Source: Arthrobacter sp. 18067 (GTDB taxonomy: Bacteria; Actinomycetota; Actinomycetes; Actinomycetales; Micrococcaceae). Taken from it: DNA of 64,000 bases. Location: assembly GCF_902706295.1 (NCBI RefSeq), contig NZ_CACSJJ010000014.1, positions 89,576 to 153,575 of the forward strand, in the 5' to 3' direction. The position numbers and the translations under genes were made by a program. The notes under the pieces are model-generated. The model did no database searches and was not told where the DNA came from. It worked only from the letters and a program-made list of their open reading frames with translations. Shown here in pieces: positions 50,423 to 60,392 of this stretch (positions are counted from its first letter, which is position 1; each line of letters opens with the position of its first letter).

Positions 50423-51616
50423 CTACTTCGCGCCCACGACCTCGAGATCTTCATCTCCGGTGGTGATGGCTGGAACCTCCGTCACCGTGCTCCTGTTCCG
50501 CGCCGACTCTTCGACGGCGGCCAGCACCCGCTGGATCTGGAGCCCATCGTCGAACGACGGCGACGGCTGGCTTCCGTCGCGAACGGCAAGCAGGAAGTCG
50601 CGGACCTGGTGCGTGAAGGTGTGTTCCCAGCCGATGACGTGACCCTGCGGCCACCATGCTGCAGCGTAGGGGTGCTCGGGCTCATTGACCAGGATGCGTC
50701 GGAAGCCCTGCTCCCGCACCGGAAGCGTAGCGTCCAGAAACCCGAGTTCATTCAGGTTCTCAAGATCAAAAGTCAGCGACCCCAAAGACCCGTAGATCTC
50801 TATCTTCAAAGAGTTCTTCTGACCGGTGGCCACCCGCGACGCCTCCACCGAGGCGCTGATGTTTCCGGTCATTCCCAAGGTGGCCCACGCGGCGTCGTCG
50901 ACTGTCACCTTCTCCAGCCCAGCTGCACCGGGGCGCTCGGCAACAAAAGTCCGCAAGGTCCCCGTCACTTCAGTGACAGTTTGGCCCGTGAGGTGCTGGA
51001 CCTGGTCGATGGCGTGGGAGGCGATGTCGCCCAGCGCTCCGGAGCCGGCGGTTTCCTTGCGCAACCGCCAGCTCATGGGAGCTTCAGCATCTGTGAGCCA
51101 GTCCTGCAGGTAAGCGGCACGGATGTGCCTCACAGTTCCGAGACGGCCTTCGGCAATCAGTTGCCGGGCCAATGCCAGAGCTGGCACTCGCCGGTAGTTG
51201 AATCCGATCATCGATTGCACGCCCCGGACCCGTGCCGAGGCAGCCGCGTCAGCCATCAGCTCAGCTTCTTCCAGAGTGTTGGCGAGCGGCTTCTCCACAA
51301 GCACATGCTTCCCGGCGGCCAGAGCTTCCAGAGCGATCTCCGCATGCATCCAGCCCGGCGCGCAGATATCAACAATGTCGATGTCATCCCGCAAGATCAC
51401 GGAACGCCAGTCGGTAGCCGATTCGGCCCATCCATACTTGGCTGCAGCTTCGGCCACAGCGGAGACGTCCCGACCAACGAGCACTTTCTGCTCGAAGGCC
51501 GGAACGTCGAAGAAACTGGCCACATTCCGCCACGCGTTCGAGTGGGCCTTCCCCATGAAGGCGTAACCGATGGCGGCCACACCCAGCGGACGGCCACTAG
51601 GAAGAGGAGTGTTCAT
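50423..51616 (-). CDS. Gfo/Idh/MocA-family oxidoreductase
   Basis: A 397-residue NAD-dependent sugar dehydrogenase of the Gfo/Idh/MocA type. It has the N-terminal Rossmann (AAIGYAFMGKAHSNAWRN, giving the glycine turn), EKPLANTLEEAE with the catalytic Lys, and a C-terminal alpha/beta domain (GSGALGDIASHAIDQVQHL). It is last in the sugar operon (four bases after the ThuA gene). Oxidises or reduces a sugar or cyclitol at a carbon adjacent to a keto group; substrate unknown. Confidence 0.87.
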   Translation of the reverse strand: MNTPLPSGRPLGVAAIGYAFMGKAHSNAWRNVASFFDVPAFEQKVLVGRDVSAVAEAAAKYGWAESATDWRSVILRDDIDIVDICAPGWMHAEIALEALAAGKHVLVEKPLANTLEEAELMADAAASARVRGVQSMIGFNYRRVPALALARQLIAEGRLGTVRHIRAAYLQDWLTDAEAPMSWRLRKETAGSGALGDIASHAIDQVQHLTGQTVTEVTGTLRTFVAERPGAAGLEKVTVDDAAWATLGMTGNISASVEASRVATGQKNSLKIEIYGSLGSLTFDLENLNELGFLDATLPVREQGFRRILVNEPEHPYAAAWWPQGHVIGWEHTFTHQVRDFLLAVRDGSQPSPSFDDGLQIQRVLAAVEESARNRSTVTEVPAITTGDEDLEVVGAK

Positions 51617-51620
51617 TGTC

Positions 51621-52367
51621 TTACGCCTCGAACCAGCCCCGGGCCGGGTTGGAGACCTCGGGAGCCTCCCGGAAGACACCCGGCTGAGCAACCCAACCGA
51701 CCCCGTTGGCGATGACCTTCTGGATCTGCGGCTGGTGATACACCGGGTATTCCTGGTCTCCGGGGCTGAAGTAGAAGATCCGGCCCTTGCCGCGGGAGAA
51801 CGTCACACCGGAGCGAAACACCTCTCCCCCGGTGAACGAGCTGATGAAGATCAGGTCATCGGGTTCCGGAATGTCGAACAGTTCGCCGTACATTTCCTGC
51901 TGGGGAATGACGATCGGGCTCTCAACGCCTGCCGCGATTGGGTGCGAAGGCTTGACCGTCCACACGAGCTCGCGTTCGCCCTCGTTGCGCCACTTAAGCG
52001 AGCACGTGGTCCCCAACAGTCGAGTGAAGATCTTGGCGAAGTGCCCGGAGTGCAGCACCACCAAGCCCATGCCGCCGAGCACGTGGCGCTGTACGCGCTC
52101 CACCACCTCATCGGCGACCTCCCCATGGGCGATATGCCCCCACCACAGCAGCACGTCGGTCTGCTCCAGCACCTCTTCAGAAAGTCCGTGCTCGGGATCG
52201 GCGAGTGTCGCCGTCGTGATTTCGGAGTCCGGGTAGAAGCCGCGGAGTCCGGCGGCGATGGCGCCGTGGATCCCTTCCGGGTACATCTCACCGATAGTTG
52301 CGGGCTCGTTGCGGGCCTCATGGACGGCCTCGTTCCAGACAACAATCTTCAATTTCGCATCAGACAT
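51621..52367 (-). CDS. ThuA-like protein
   Basis: A 248-residue protein of the ThuA (trehalose utilization) family, a class I glutamine amidotransferase-like fold: [51 protein letters not shown], and the C-terminal [15 protein letters not shown]. In the rhizobial system ThuA and ThuB together turn trehalose or related disaccharides into 3-keto derivatives. Located between two Gfo/Idh/MocA genes, the stop/start gaps being 1 and 4 bases, so it is certainly part of this sugar operon. Confidence 0.88.
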   Translation of the reverse strand: MSDAKLKIVVWNEAVHEARNEPATIGEMYPEGIHGAIAAGLRGFYPDSEITTATLADPEHGLSEEVLEQTDVLLWWGHIAHGEVADEVVERVQRHVLGGMGLVVLHSGHFAKIFTRLLGTTCSLKWRNEGERELVWTVKPSHPIAAGVESPIVIPQQEMYGELFDIPEPDDLIFISSFTGGEVFRSGVTFSRGKGRIFYFSPGDQEYPVYHQPQIQKVIANGVGWVAQPGVFREAPEVSNPARGWFEA

Positions 52368-52368
52368 T

Positions 52369-53472
52369 TCAGAGCACCACTTCACGTTGTTCGAGGGCGG
52401 ATTTGTAGCAGGCATCGAGCACCAGGGCCCGGCTGAGGGCAAGGGACCCGTCGTGGCTTCCCCACACGGTCTCGCCGCCGCGCACAGCGGCAACGAAGTC
52501 GTCTACGACGGCCTGGTGGGCTCGGCCGGGTTCGGCCACTACCTCGAAGTCGGCGTTTTCGCCGTCCTTCTCCGTGAAGACGTGGACGTCCGCTACCGGG
52601 TTCTCGGAGGCGCCGACCGAGCGCAAGTCCGCTCCGCCGTCAGTCCCGTAAACGGTAAAGTCCATCAGGTCCCGCTCGTCGCGGTAAGTGGCCCATCCCG
52701 CTTCCAGGATCAGGGTCCCCCCGCCTTCCAACCGGATGAACGCAGAGGCGAAGTCTTCCACTTCAAACTTGTGGCTGGAGTTCGACGCCGTGTAGCGGGC
52801 GTTGCCGCCCAGGCCGCGCGGGCCGAGTTCGGAATGGGTCGACGCCGAGACGGCCAGCACCTTGGGCTCGCCCAGGAGGTGCAGCGAGTAGTCCAGGACG
52901 TGCACGCCGATGTCGGCCAACGGACCACCGCCGGCGAGTTCCGGGTTGGTGAACCAGCTGCCCAGCATCGGAATGCCTTGGCGGCGGAGCCAGGATGCCT
53001 TGGCGTAGTACGGGCGACCCAGGGTGCCGGCGTCGATCACTTCCTTGAGTGCCTGGATGTCGCCGCGACGGCGGTGGTTGAACGCGACGTCCAAGACGCG
53101 GCTGGCCTTGCGGGCGGCGTCCACCATCTGTTGACCTTCGACGGCGTTGCGCGCCAACGGCTTTTCGCTCAGCACATGCAGTCCCCGCCCGAGCGAAGCA
53201 ATGGCGATGGGCGCGTGCAGGAACGTCGGCACGGCGACGCTGACGGCGTCGAGACCTTCGAGTTCGATCATGTCTTCCCAGCGGGCGAAGGCGTGCGGAA
53301 TGCTGTATTCCTCCTTCAGCTGGGCAAGAAGGTCAGCTTCCATGCCCGCGACGGCGACAATTTCGACGCCGTCGATATTGCTGTACGCCTTGAGGTGCTG
53401 CTGGCCGGCCCAACCGATGCCCACAACTCCCACCTTGAGGGTTGTGGACGGGGCCTGCTGCTGAATGCTCAC
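52369..53472 (-). CDS. Gfo/Idh/MocA-family oxidoreductase
   Basis: A 367-residue dehydrogenase of the ThuB-like type: [40 protein letters not shown] with the catalytic Lys, and [24 protein letters not shown] start with AGGAACAAC upstream. With ThuA it is likely to oxidise a hexose unit of a disaccharide at C3. Precedes the ThuA gene by a 1-base gap. Confidence 0.88.
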   Translation of the reverse strand: MSIQQQAPSTTLKVGVVGIGWAGQQHLKAYSNIDGVEIVAVAGMEADLLAQLKEEYSIPHAFARWEDMIELEGLDAVSVAVPTFLHAPIAIASLGRGLHVLSEKPLARNAVEGQQMVDAARKASRVLDVAFNHRRRGDIQALKEVIDAGTLGRPYYAKASWLRRQGIPMLGSWFTNPELAGGGPLADIGVHVLDYSLHLLGEPKVLAVSASTHSELGPRGLGGNARYTASNSSHKFEVEDFASAFIRLEGGGTLILEAGWATYRDERDLMDFTVYGTDGGADLRSVGASENPVADVHVFTEKDGENADFEVVAEPGRAHQAVVDDFVAAVRGGETVWGSHDGSLALSRALVLDACYKSALEQREVVL

Positions 53473-53519
53473 GTTGTTCCTGTTCTTTCTGTGGTTACTT
53501 TGGATGGCTGAAAGTGGGG

Positions 53520-54419
53520 TTAGCCCTTGACCGCGCCGGCTGTCATGCCGGAAACGATGCGCTTCTGGCATACGAGCACCAGGATCACGAGTGGCACGGT
53601 GATGATCACCGACGCGGCGCTGATGGTGCCGAGGGGTTGGTCGAACTCGCTGGTTCCGCTGAAGAACGCAATTGCCACCGGGACGGGCCGGGATTCCGGC
53701 GAGGTGGTCAGCGTGACGGCCAGGAGGAATTCGTTCCAGACCGAGATGAACACCAGGATCGCCGTGGTCGCCAGACCGGGGACCGCCAGCGGCAGGATGA
53801 CCTTGCGGAAGGCGACAAACGGTGTGGCGCCATCCATGTACGCGGATTCCTCCAGCTCACGCGGAATCTCCTTGAAGAACGACGTCAGCGTGTAGATCGC
53901 CAGCGGCAATGCGAACGTCAGCTTCGGGATGATGAGGCCGAGCAAGGTGTCGTATAGCCCGATCTCGCGCCAGATGGAGAACATCGGAGCCGCGATGGCG
54001 ATGGCCGGAAACGTGGTCACGGAGAGGATCAGCGTCAGGATCATCGCCTTGCGGCGCATCTTCAGCCGGGCCAGTGCGTAGGCGGCAAAGGACGCGAAGA
54101 CCAGCGCCACCGTTGTAGTTACGACGGCGATAATCACCGAATTGCGCAATGCCAGGAGGAACTCGGGGTTCTGGAAGACCACCAGATAGTTCTCGAGGGT
54201 CGGCTGGCTCGGGAAGAGCTCGCCTTGGGACAGACTCGCGCCCTTCTTAAGGGAGGTGTTGACCAGCCAGTAGAACGGGATGAGCGAGAAAGCCATGACG
54301 GCCACTACGAACACCCACACCAGGGGATGCAGTTTCGATTCCCCACGCAACCGACGCTTCGGCGCCTTGGGACGCGAGGCGAGTTCCGCCGTCGGGCGTT
54401 CTGCAATCAGTGTGCTCAT
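53520..54419 (-). CDS. Sugar ABC transporter permease (MalG-like)
   Basis: A 299-residue inner-membrane permease with six helices and the EAA loop (RELEESAYMDGATPFVAFRK, VILPLAVPG). It belongs to the CUT1 class. Its ATG overlaps the stop of the other permease gene (ATGA). With that permease and the binding protein it imports an oligosaccharide. Confidence 0.9.
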   Translation of the reverse strand: MSTLIAERPTAELASRPKAPKRRLRGESKLHPLVWVFVVAVMAFSLIPFYWLVNTSLKKGASLSQGELFPSQPTLENYLVVFQNPEFLLALRNSVIIAVVTTTVALVFASFAAYALARLKMRRKAMILTLILSVTTFPAIAIAAPMFSIWREIGLYDTLLGLIIPKLTFALPLAIYTLTSFFKEIPRELEESAYMDGATPFVAFRKVILPLAVPGLATTAILVFISVWNEFLLAVTLTTSPESRPVPVAIAFFSGTSEFDQPLGTISAASVIITVPLVILVLVCQKRIVSGMTAGAVKG

Positions 54420-55357
54420 TGTTCCTCCTTCGCGACGTCGCGGATGTTGCCGCCGGCGAAGCGGACGTAGATGACCGAGACCACCATGACGGTGAGGAAG
54501 GTCAGGATGGACAGAGCCGAGCCTTCGCCCACCAGCCGGTTTTCGCGCAGCTGCGTGTAAGCGAGCATGGACATGGATTCGGTGCCGTTGGCGCCGCGGG
54601 TGAGGACGAACGGCAGGTCGAAGACGCGGAGGGCATCCATGGTGCGGAAGATCGCGGCGAGGACGATTGCCGGGCGGAGGAGCGGCAGTGTGATGTTGAC
54701 GAAGGTCTGCCATTTGCTGGCGCCGTCGAGTTCCGCGGCCTCGTAGGTTTCGGCGGAGATGACCTGCAGGCCGGCCAGGATGATGAGTGCTGCGAACGGG
54801 GTGGTCTTCCAGACGTCGGCCATGACGATTACCGCCATCGCGTAGCCGTGCTCACCGAGCCAGACAACGTCGCCGCCCGGCAGTCCCAGCGTGGAGAGGA
54901 CGTTGGTGACCAGGCCCATGTTGGGCTGGAACATCGTTTGCCAGGTGATGGCACTGACCACGGTGATGATGGCGTACGGCAACAGAACCACGGTGCGCAG
55001 GACGGCGCGGCCCTTGAACGCGAGGTTGAGCAGGAGCGCCATGGCCGTGCCGAGGATGAGTTCCAGGCTGACGGAGAGGCCCGCGAAGAGGAAGGTCTGG
55101 CCGAAAGCTGCCCACCACTCTCGGCTGGCTAGTGCGGTGACGTAGTTTTCCAGACCGACGAAACGGGACAGACCTGCAGTCCGAACGCTGTACTGGTTCA
55201 GCGAAAGCCAGATCGCGTAGCCGATGGGGACCGCGGCGACCAGTGCCATGATGACCAGAGACGGGGCGGTCATGCGGAACGCGAGCTTGCGTTCGGCGCG
55301 GTCGCGGCCGCTTGTTTTTACTGGGCCGCGGCTTGGCGGGATTGTTTTGATGGCCAT
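54416..55357 (-). CDS. Sugar ABC transporter permease (MalF-like)
   Basis: A 313-residue permease with six helices and the EAA loop (ETYEAAELDGASKWQTFVNI, TLPLLRP). A basic N-terminus (KTSGRDRAERKLAF) precedes the first helix. It begins two bases after the binding-protein stop, in the same operon. Confidence 0.9.
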   Translation of the reverse strand: MAIKTIPPSRGPVKTSGRDRAERKLAFRMTAPSLVIMALVAAVPIGYAIWLSLNQYSVRTAGLSRFVGLENYVTALASREWWAAFGQTFLFAGLSVSLELILGTAMALLLNLAFKGRAVLRTVVLLPYAIITVVSAITWQTMFQPNMGLVTNVLSTLGLPGGDVVWLGEHGYAMAVIVMADVWKTTPFAALIILAGLQVISAETYEAAELDGASKWQTFVNITLPLLRPAIVLAAIFRTMDALRVFDLPFVLTRGANGTESMSMLAYTQLRENRLVGEGSALSILTFLTVMVVSVIYVRFAGGNIRDVAKEEQ

Positions 55358-55359
55358 GA

Positions 55360-56667
55360 CTAGAAGCTCGCCTTGGCGGTGGTAATTTCGTCAGCCATCT
55401 TCTTCACGGCTTCCTCGGTGGAGGCAGTGCCGGAGAGGACGGCGTAGACGTTCTTGTAGATCGCCTGGCTGATCTGCGGGTACACCGGGGAGATCGGACG
55501 CGGCTTGGCACCCTTCACCGAGGCGAGGAGTTCCGTGGCGAACGGCATCTTCTGCAGCACCGCCGGATCGGAGTAGGCAGCTTCGTTCACGGGTGCCTGG
55601 GAGTAGTCCATGGCCACGTGCTTCTGCCACTCCGGGCTGGTGGCGTAGTCGATGAACGCGACAGCTCCGGCTTGGTTGGTGGAGTGGGCAGAGATTGCGA
55701 GGTTCCAGCCGCCGAGCACGCCGGAGGCCTTGCCGCCTTCCCATGCGGGCAGCGGCGCGACCGCGAAGCTTGACGCCAGCTGTGTCGCGTTCAACAGCCG
55801 GTACACGTGCGGCCAGTTGCGCTGGTAACCGAAGTCGCCGGACTCGTAGGCGAGGCGGGCCGGGTCTTCGTTGTAAGTGAGGACGGCGCGGTCGGCTGAG
55901 CCGTTCTTGAGGCCGTCGCTCATGAAGTTGAGGACGTCGCGGGTTTCCTTGGAGTCGATGGTGACGTCGCCCTGGTCGTTGAGCACTTCGCCGCCTGCGC
56001 TGTAGAGCATTTCGAGGAAGTTCACCGTGAGGCCCTCGTACTGTTTGCCCTGGTAGACGTACCCGTTGCCGGGAGCTTTGGCGGCTTCTGCGTAGAGCTG
56101 CTGCCAGGTCTCGGGCTTGGCTACCTTGTCCTTCTGGTAGTAGATCAAACCGGCGTTGGTGAAGAACGGCGAGCCCCAGTACTTGTCCTGGTACTTTGTG
56201 GTTTCCACAGTGGAGGGAATGAGCCGGTCCTTGTTGGCTTCCACCAGCTTGGTCTGGTCCAGCAGCCAGCCCTGGGAGGCGAACTCGGAGGTCCAGATGA
56301 CGTCTGTGACGAAGAGGTCGCACTCGGTGGACTTGCCCTCGAGCCGCTGCACGATCTGCGTGCGGGCTTCATCCGTGGTGGCACCGATCTCGGTGTACTT
56401 GGCCGTGACCTTGCCGTTCGCCTTCGTGAACGCCTCTGCCGTGCCCTTGTAGATGCCGCTCGCGTCCTTGACGCCGCAGATGTTCACGGCACCGCTGGCA
56501 TTAGCGCCCGACGCCGGATCGGCAGCTGCTGCTTGCTCGGCACCTTGGGGTGCTGCTCCCCCGCCGCACGCACTGAGGAGGAGGGCTGCTGCTATGGCTG
56601 TCGCCGCTAGGGCTGTGCGGCTTCTGGCTTTGTTCTGGAGCGGTAGAGCAGGTCGGTTCAAGTCCAC
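55360..56667 (-). CDS. Sugar ABC transporter solute-binding lipoprotein
   Basis: A 435-residue exported lipoprotein: signal peptide with lipobox LLLSACG (residues about 20-27), then a CUT1-type binding-protein fold with TDEARTQIVQRLEGKSTECD and DVIWTSEFASQGWL. It starts at a GTG with AAAGGAG seven bases upstream. It is the first gene after the LacI regulator and its operators; no sugar-transport ATPase gene is present, so a shared MsiK-like ATPase must serve it. Confidence 0.9.
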   Translation of the reverse strand: MDLNRPALPLQNKARSRTALAATAIAAALLLSACGGGAAPQGAEQAAAADPASGANASGAVNICGVKDASGIYKGTAEAFTKANGKVTAKYTEIGATTDEARTQIVQRLEGKSTECDLFVTDVIWTSEFASQGWLLDQTKLVEANKDRLIPSTVETTKYQDKYWGSPFFTNAGLIYYQKDKVAKPETWQQLYAEAAKAPGNGYVYQGKQYEGLTVNFLEMLYSAGGEVLNDQGDVTIDSKETRDVLNFMSDGLKNGSADRAVLTYNEDPARLAYESGDFGYQRNWPHVYRLLNATQLASSFAVAPLPAWEGGKASGVLGGWNLAISAHSTNQAGAVAFIDYATSPEWQKHVAMDYSQAPVNEAAYSDPAVLQKMPFATELLASVKGAKPRPISPVYPQISQAIYKNVYAVLSGTASTEEAVKKMADEITTAKASF

Positions 56668-56768
56668 AGGTGGCTCCTTTGGTGGCTGTGAGTGGGTGAC
56701 GTTCAGTGCGCGTTTGGGCTGTCCCGCGTGCTGAGGGTGGCTTCTTTGCCGATGGTTCTTGTGATCCA

Positions 56769-56827
56769 TGGAATCGATTCCAAATGTGTTCTAAAGAATC
56801 GGCCTCGCGGCCGTGGAATCGATTCCA
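56769..56827. promoter_or_regulatory. Two LacI-type operators
   Basis: TGGAATCGATTCCA occurs perfectly at 56769-56782 and 56814-56827 (45 bp centre to centre, about four helical turns). The CG centre and 14-bp length fit the LacI/GalR class. They lie upstream of the sugar transport operon and downstream of the LacI gene, so looping between them is plausible. Confidence 0.85.
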
Positions 56828-56867
56828 AAGTAGTGTGACAGGGACCACTGAAGGCTGTCAACCCTCT

Positions 56868-57863
56868 TTATCTGGTGGAGTCTCGTATGACGATTTCGTG
56901 CGGGAGGAAGGTTCTACCCTTGCGATGTGAGCCCTCGACGGTCATCCGCTCCAGTAGTTCAGCGAAAGCGAGTCGGCCCATTTCGTAGGCTGGTTGGCGG
57001 ACTGTGGTCAGCTCCGGGACGCACATTTCCGCCTGAGCCGAGTCGTCGAAACCGGCTACGGCGACGTCTTGGGGAACTCTCAGCCCGGCATCGGTGAGCT
57101 CGCGGACGCAGCCGGCTGCGACGACGTCAGTCCCGCAGAAGACAGCGTCAGGAAAGTGTTTTGCTTTGAGGAGTTTCTTCGCGAGGGCGCGACCCGAATG
57201 GAAGCCGAAGTTGCCTTCACCGAACAGGATCTGGTGCTCGCTCAAGCCTTCTTCCGCGAGTGCCTGGCGGAAGCCTTCCTCGCGCAGCCGGCCTGAGCGG
57301 GCACCCCTGTGCGCGAGCATGGCCAGCTTCTTGGCTCCCGTGTCGATCAGGTGTTTGGTGATGTCGTAGGCGGCCTGACGGTCATCAATCGACACCCCGA
57401 ATGCCGCCTCGGCATCGACAATCTCACAGACCTGGACGACGCTCATTTGCTCGGCAACGGTGTTTACGTCGTCGTCCGGCATGGTTGGTGAAAAGATCAC
57501 GAGTCCGTCCACGGAACCGTTCCGCAGCATGTCCACGAGCTGCTGTTCACGATCCAGGTCCCCGTCGGTCGCTGCGATGAGGCTAACGTAGCCCGAGTCC
57601 GCAGCAGCGTCGCCGACACCTCGGAAGACTTCGCTGATCACCAGCGAGTCCAGGTTCTTGGCCAAGGCGAGGACGCGCATTGTGCGGTCTCTTCGGAGGT
57701 CTCTTGCTGAAGCAAGAGGACGGTAGCTGAGCTCCCGGATTGCGGCGTTGACCTTCTCCTTGGCCGCCTCGCTGACAGCCGGGCTCCCGTTCAAGACGCG
57801 CGACACCGTGCCAACGGATACACCCGCCGTTTTGGCGACGTCCTGAACTGTCGGCCGAGCCAT
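56868..57863 (-). CDS. LacI-family transcriptional regulator
   Basis: A 331-residue LacI repressor: N-terminal HTH and hinge (TVQDVAKTAGVSVGTVSRVL, NGSPAVSEAAKEKVNAAIRE), then a periplasmic-binding-like effector domain (VFCGTDVVAAGCVRELTDAG, VPQDVAVAGFDDSAQAEMCV). GGAAGGAC precedes the start. It lies directly upstream of the sugar operon and its two operators, so it probably responds to the imported sugar. Confidence 0.93.
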   Translation of the reverse strand: MARPTVQDVAKTAGVSVGTVSRVLNGSPAVSEAAKEKVNAAIRELSYRPLASARDLRRDRTMRVLALAKNLDSLVISEVFRGVGDAAADSGYVSLIAATDGDLDREQQLVDMLRNGSVDGLVIFSPTMPDDDVNTVAEQMSVVQVCEIVDAEAAFGVSIDDRQAAYDITKHLIDTGAKKLAMLAHRGARSGRLREEGFRQALAEEGLSEHQILFGEGNFGFHSGRALAKKLLKAKHFPDAVFCGTDVVAAGCVRELTDAGLRVPQDVAVAGFDDSAQAEMCVPELTTVRQPAYEMGRLAFAELLERMTVEGSHRKGRTFLPHEIVIRDSTR

Positions 57864-58529
57864 TCGCTTGTCCTTCCGCGAGCAGTGGAGATGGTCCTCG
57901 CCGCCACGCTCCTGCCGTCCCACCGGCGTTCCTCAGCATAGCTGGCGTGAGGATGACACTGGCCTGCATCACACGACCCTTTTGACATTCCCGTCACTAA
58001 TCGGCAATCTCTTCCACCTCACCGCTTTCGGGCGGGGATGTCGGTCGATGGCGTTACGAATACCGCAGCACAGATAGCTTCCAAGGAAAGTCGACAGCCC
58101 TTTCTGTCGACCCGCGTCCGGCAAGCAAGTCAAACGGACGCCTCCACACCCACCACCCCACCAAGCCAGCAAATGACTGACTAGCACGTCACATCCGGGC
58201 AAAGGAACGCCGGCGGCGAGTTAGCAGATAGACCGGTGCCCGATCAGCATTTTTATCTACGATGTTCATCCAGACGCTCTCGATGGCCCAGTTCTGGTCC
58301 TAGTTTTCACTCAGCCGCTCTGACGGTCACGCCAAAATGCCAGGAGCACATGTACCCGACGGGTCCCGCTCCAGGCCTTGCCCAGAATTCTCCTGCATCC
58401 AAGTCTTGGGACCGGATGGGCTGTCGGGAGGAAGTTCATCTCCATTACGGCTTGTCATTGCGCGGAAGCTTGGGAATAGGCTCTAGGATTCCTACATACA
58501 TCAAAACAAGTTTGGGGCGGTGGCAGATT
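57864..58529. other. Intergenic region without a recognisable gene
   Basis: This 666-base stretch separates the LacI gene from the defence genes. Base composition falls towards the right-hand end. The open frame joined to TcmP from 58236 has no homology-like content and is rejected. I see no RNA gene, LexA-like box or clear inverted repeat. Confidence 0.5.
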
Positions 58530-59618
58530 TTGGTTAGCAACACTACTCTGTGGGATTTGGAGCCCCACACGAAAGCGAAGCACGACCTGCTGGTCAGGTA
58601 CCTGAATGCATGGTTTCCCGTGCTCTCTCGGTATAGGGGACGCATCGTATTTCTGGACGGATTTGCCGGGCCTGGCGTATACAACACTGGCGAGCCAGGC
58701 TCGCCGCGGCTCGCACTAGAGACTCTACTTAATCATTCTCATCTCATGAATATGAGCCATTGTGAATTTCTATTTATATTCAACGAACATCACCCAAAGA
58801 GATTTGCATCATTGGAATCCGTAGTAGCTGACGTAGAGAATGATCTCCAGCTTCCAAATAACATTAAAGTAGTGACGTCGCAAAATAACTTCAGCATTCT
58901 GGCCGAGGATCTGCTGGGAAGTTTGAGGGGAAAAAACCTAGCGCCGACATTTGCCTTCCTTGATCCCTTTGGTTACAAAGATGTTCCTATGGCGTTGATC
59001 AGAGACCTGCTCGCATTCGACAAATGTGAATTGTTCATCTATTTCGACTTCAATAGTGTTCTCAGATTCTCTACGGCAGGTAACGTAGATGAACATTTCG
59101 AACAACTCTTCGGAACTGATGAGTTTAAACACGCTCCCCCTTCGGGAGATCCTCGAAGAGGCGAATTCTTGCGCGAACTCTACGAGAGACAGCTAACCGA
59201 TTTTTGCGGCTTCCCGTATGTGCAAAGCTTCCAAATGGTTAATCGACGGGGAAAGACAGGAAACTATCTTTTCTTCTGCACCAGAAGCGTGAAGGGCCTG
59301 TCGGTAATGAAAGAAGCGATGTGGAAAGTCGATCCGAGTGGAGGCTACAAGTTCTCCGATCTGCTCCACGGTCAGACCGTCCTCTTCGAGCCGGAGGTGG
59401 ACACTAGCCCCTTACAGCACGAACTCGCCTCTGTATTTCGGGGGCAATGCCTCTCGATTGAAGATATTGAAGAGTACGTCGTAGTCTATACTCCTTACTG
59501 CAAAAGCCACGTTAAGAGAAAGACCTTGGCCGAAATGCAGCGCAGAAACCAGATAAGCAGCCCGAATCAAAGAACTCGTAACACTTACCCTCCGGGAACT
59601 TTGGTGCAATTTAACTAA
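58530..59618 (+). CDS. tcmP: Three-Cys-motif partner protein TcmP
   Basis: A 362-residue protein of the TcmP family (IPR031009-type), which in other genomes accompanies the three-Cys Gp37/Gp68 protein. It has a likely SAM-type fold: a glycine-rich VFLDGFAGPGVYNTGEPGSP near residue 40, and FAFLDPFGYKDVPMALIRDL mid-protein, where DPFG is comparable to the DPPY-like motifs of methyltransferases. A TTG start at 58530 is chosen. Its TAA overlaps the stop of the convergent three-Cys gene. The function is not established, though DNA or nucleotide modification is a natural guess. AT-rich compared to the rest of the window. Confidence 0.82.
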   Translation: MVSNTTLWDLEPHTKAKHDLLVRYLNAWFPVLSRYRGRIVFLDGFAGPGVYNTGEPGSPRLALETLLNHSHLMNMSHCEFLFIFNEHHPKRFASLESVVADVENDLQLPNNIKVVTSQNNFSILAEDLLGSLRGKNLAPTFAFLDPFGYKDVPMALIRDLLAFDKCELFIYFDFNSVLRFSTAGNVDEHFEQLFGTDEFKHAPPSGDPRRGEFLRELYERQLTDFCGFPYVQSFQMVNRRGKTGNYLFFCTRSVKGLSVMKEAMWKVDPSGGYKFSDLLHGQTVLFEPEVDTSPLQHELASVFRGQCLSIEDIEEYVVVYTPYCKSHVKRKTLAEMQRRNQISSPNQRTRNTYPPGTLVQFN

Positions 59619-60373
59619 GATGCCATGACGTAATCCCCCCTTGGCGGCATCTCATCCCACGTTCGCCCGTCTAGAACACGACCGTTGGCTTTTGGCGTTC
59701 GACCACCCCATTGCTTGAAGAAAAAGGCAACGTCTTGCTCAACGCACTGATCCCGTAGACTCCGCGCCCATTCCTCGTTCATGGGCCTACGAACGGGCCC
59801 AGATTCCCCTCCCGCAATAAGCCAGTGGATGCCTTCGAGATCCAGTGCGGGAAGGGATTCCAGCAACGGCTCGCAGGAGAGGAATCGAACCTTAGCTGGC
59901 GTATCACGAAGCTGGTCGATTCTCCCAACCGCGGCTTGATTCTCCACGGTGACACCCATCCACAGGTTTGCCGGCCAATTGAGCTTGTCCGCTATGCGAG
60001 ACATGCGGTGCGCACGTTTGGTCAGCGCCTGGTAGGTGTGTTGAGGCGTATCCGCGATGACGTCAAAGATGTCTTGGACGTACGAAACAGGCACCTTAGC
60101 ATGGAAGAGATCACTCATTGAGTTAACAAAAACAACGCGCGGCGTCTTCCACTTCCGCGGTTGATCCAAAGCAGCACGATGCAAAGTGACGCCGAATCCG
60201 GGGCCCGAGGTAGCCGGGCTTCCGTCATTTTGGTATTTCGCAGCCCCCATAGCCTTCAATCGCTTGGAAAGCGTCAAGGCATAGCAGTTGTCACACCCGG
60301 CTGCTACCTTGTCGCACCCGGTGACCGGATTCCAGGTTGACTCTGTCCACTCAATATTGGAGTTGCTTGCCAT
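59615..60373 (-). CDS. Three-Cys-motif Gp37/Gp68-family protein (DUF5131)
   Basis: A 252-residue protein with C20-X6-C27-X2-C30 in WNPVTGCDKVAAGCDNCYAL, the radical-SAM-like metal-binding motif of the phage Gp37/Gp68 (PF07505) family. Elsewhere it has the family motifs FVNSMSDLFHAKVP, TKRAHRM, WMGVTVENQ, GGESGP and FFFKQWGG. The enzyme probably holds an iron-sulfur cluster, though the reaction is unknown. It starts at an ATG with TGAGGAGG before it, 22 bases downstream of a perfect LexA/SOS box, and converges on TcmP. So it should be induced by DNA damage, unlike TcmP, for which no such box is seen. Confidence 0.88.
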   Translation of the reverse strand: MASNSNIEWTESTWNPVTGCDKVAAGCDNCYALTLSKRLKAMGAAKYQNDGSPATSGPGFGVTLHRAALDQPRKWKTPRVVFVNSMSDLFHAKVPVSYVQDIFDVIADTPQHTYQALTKRAHRMSRIADKLNWPANLWMGVTVENQAAVGRIDQLRDTPAKVRFLSCEPLLESLPALDLEGIHWLIAGGESGPVRRPMNEEWARSLRDQCVEQDVAFFFKQWGGRTPKANGRVLDGRTWDEMPPRGDYVMAS

Positions 60374-60392
60374 AGTTGTTCGCCTCCTCAGC

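Noticed and set aside
50609..51715. A 368-codon plus-strand open frame opposite the Gfo/Idh/MocA gene
   Set aside because: Shadow of a real dehydrogenase gene with Rossmann and EKP motifs.
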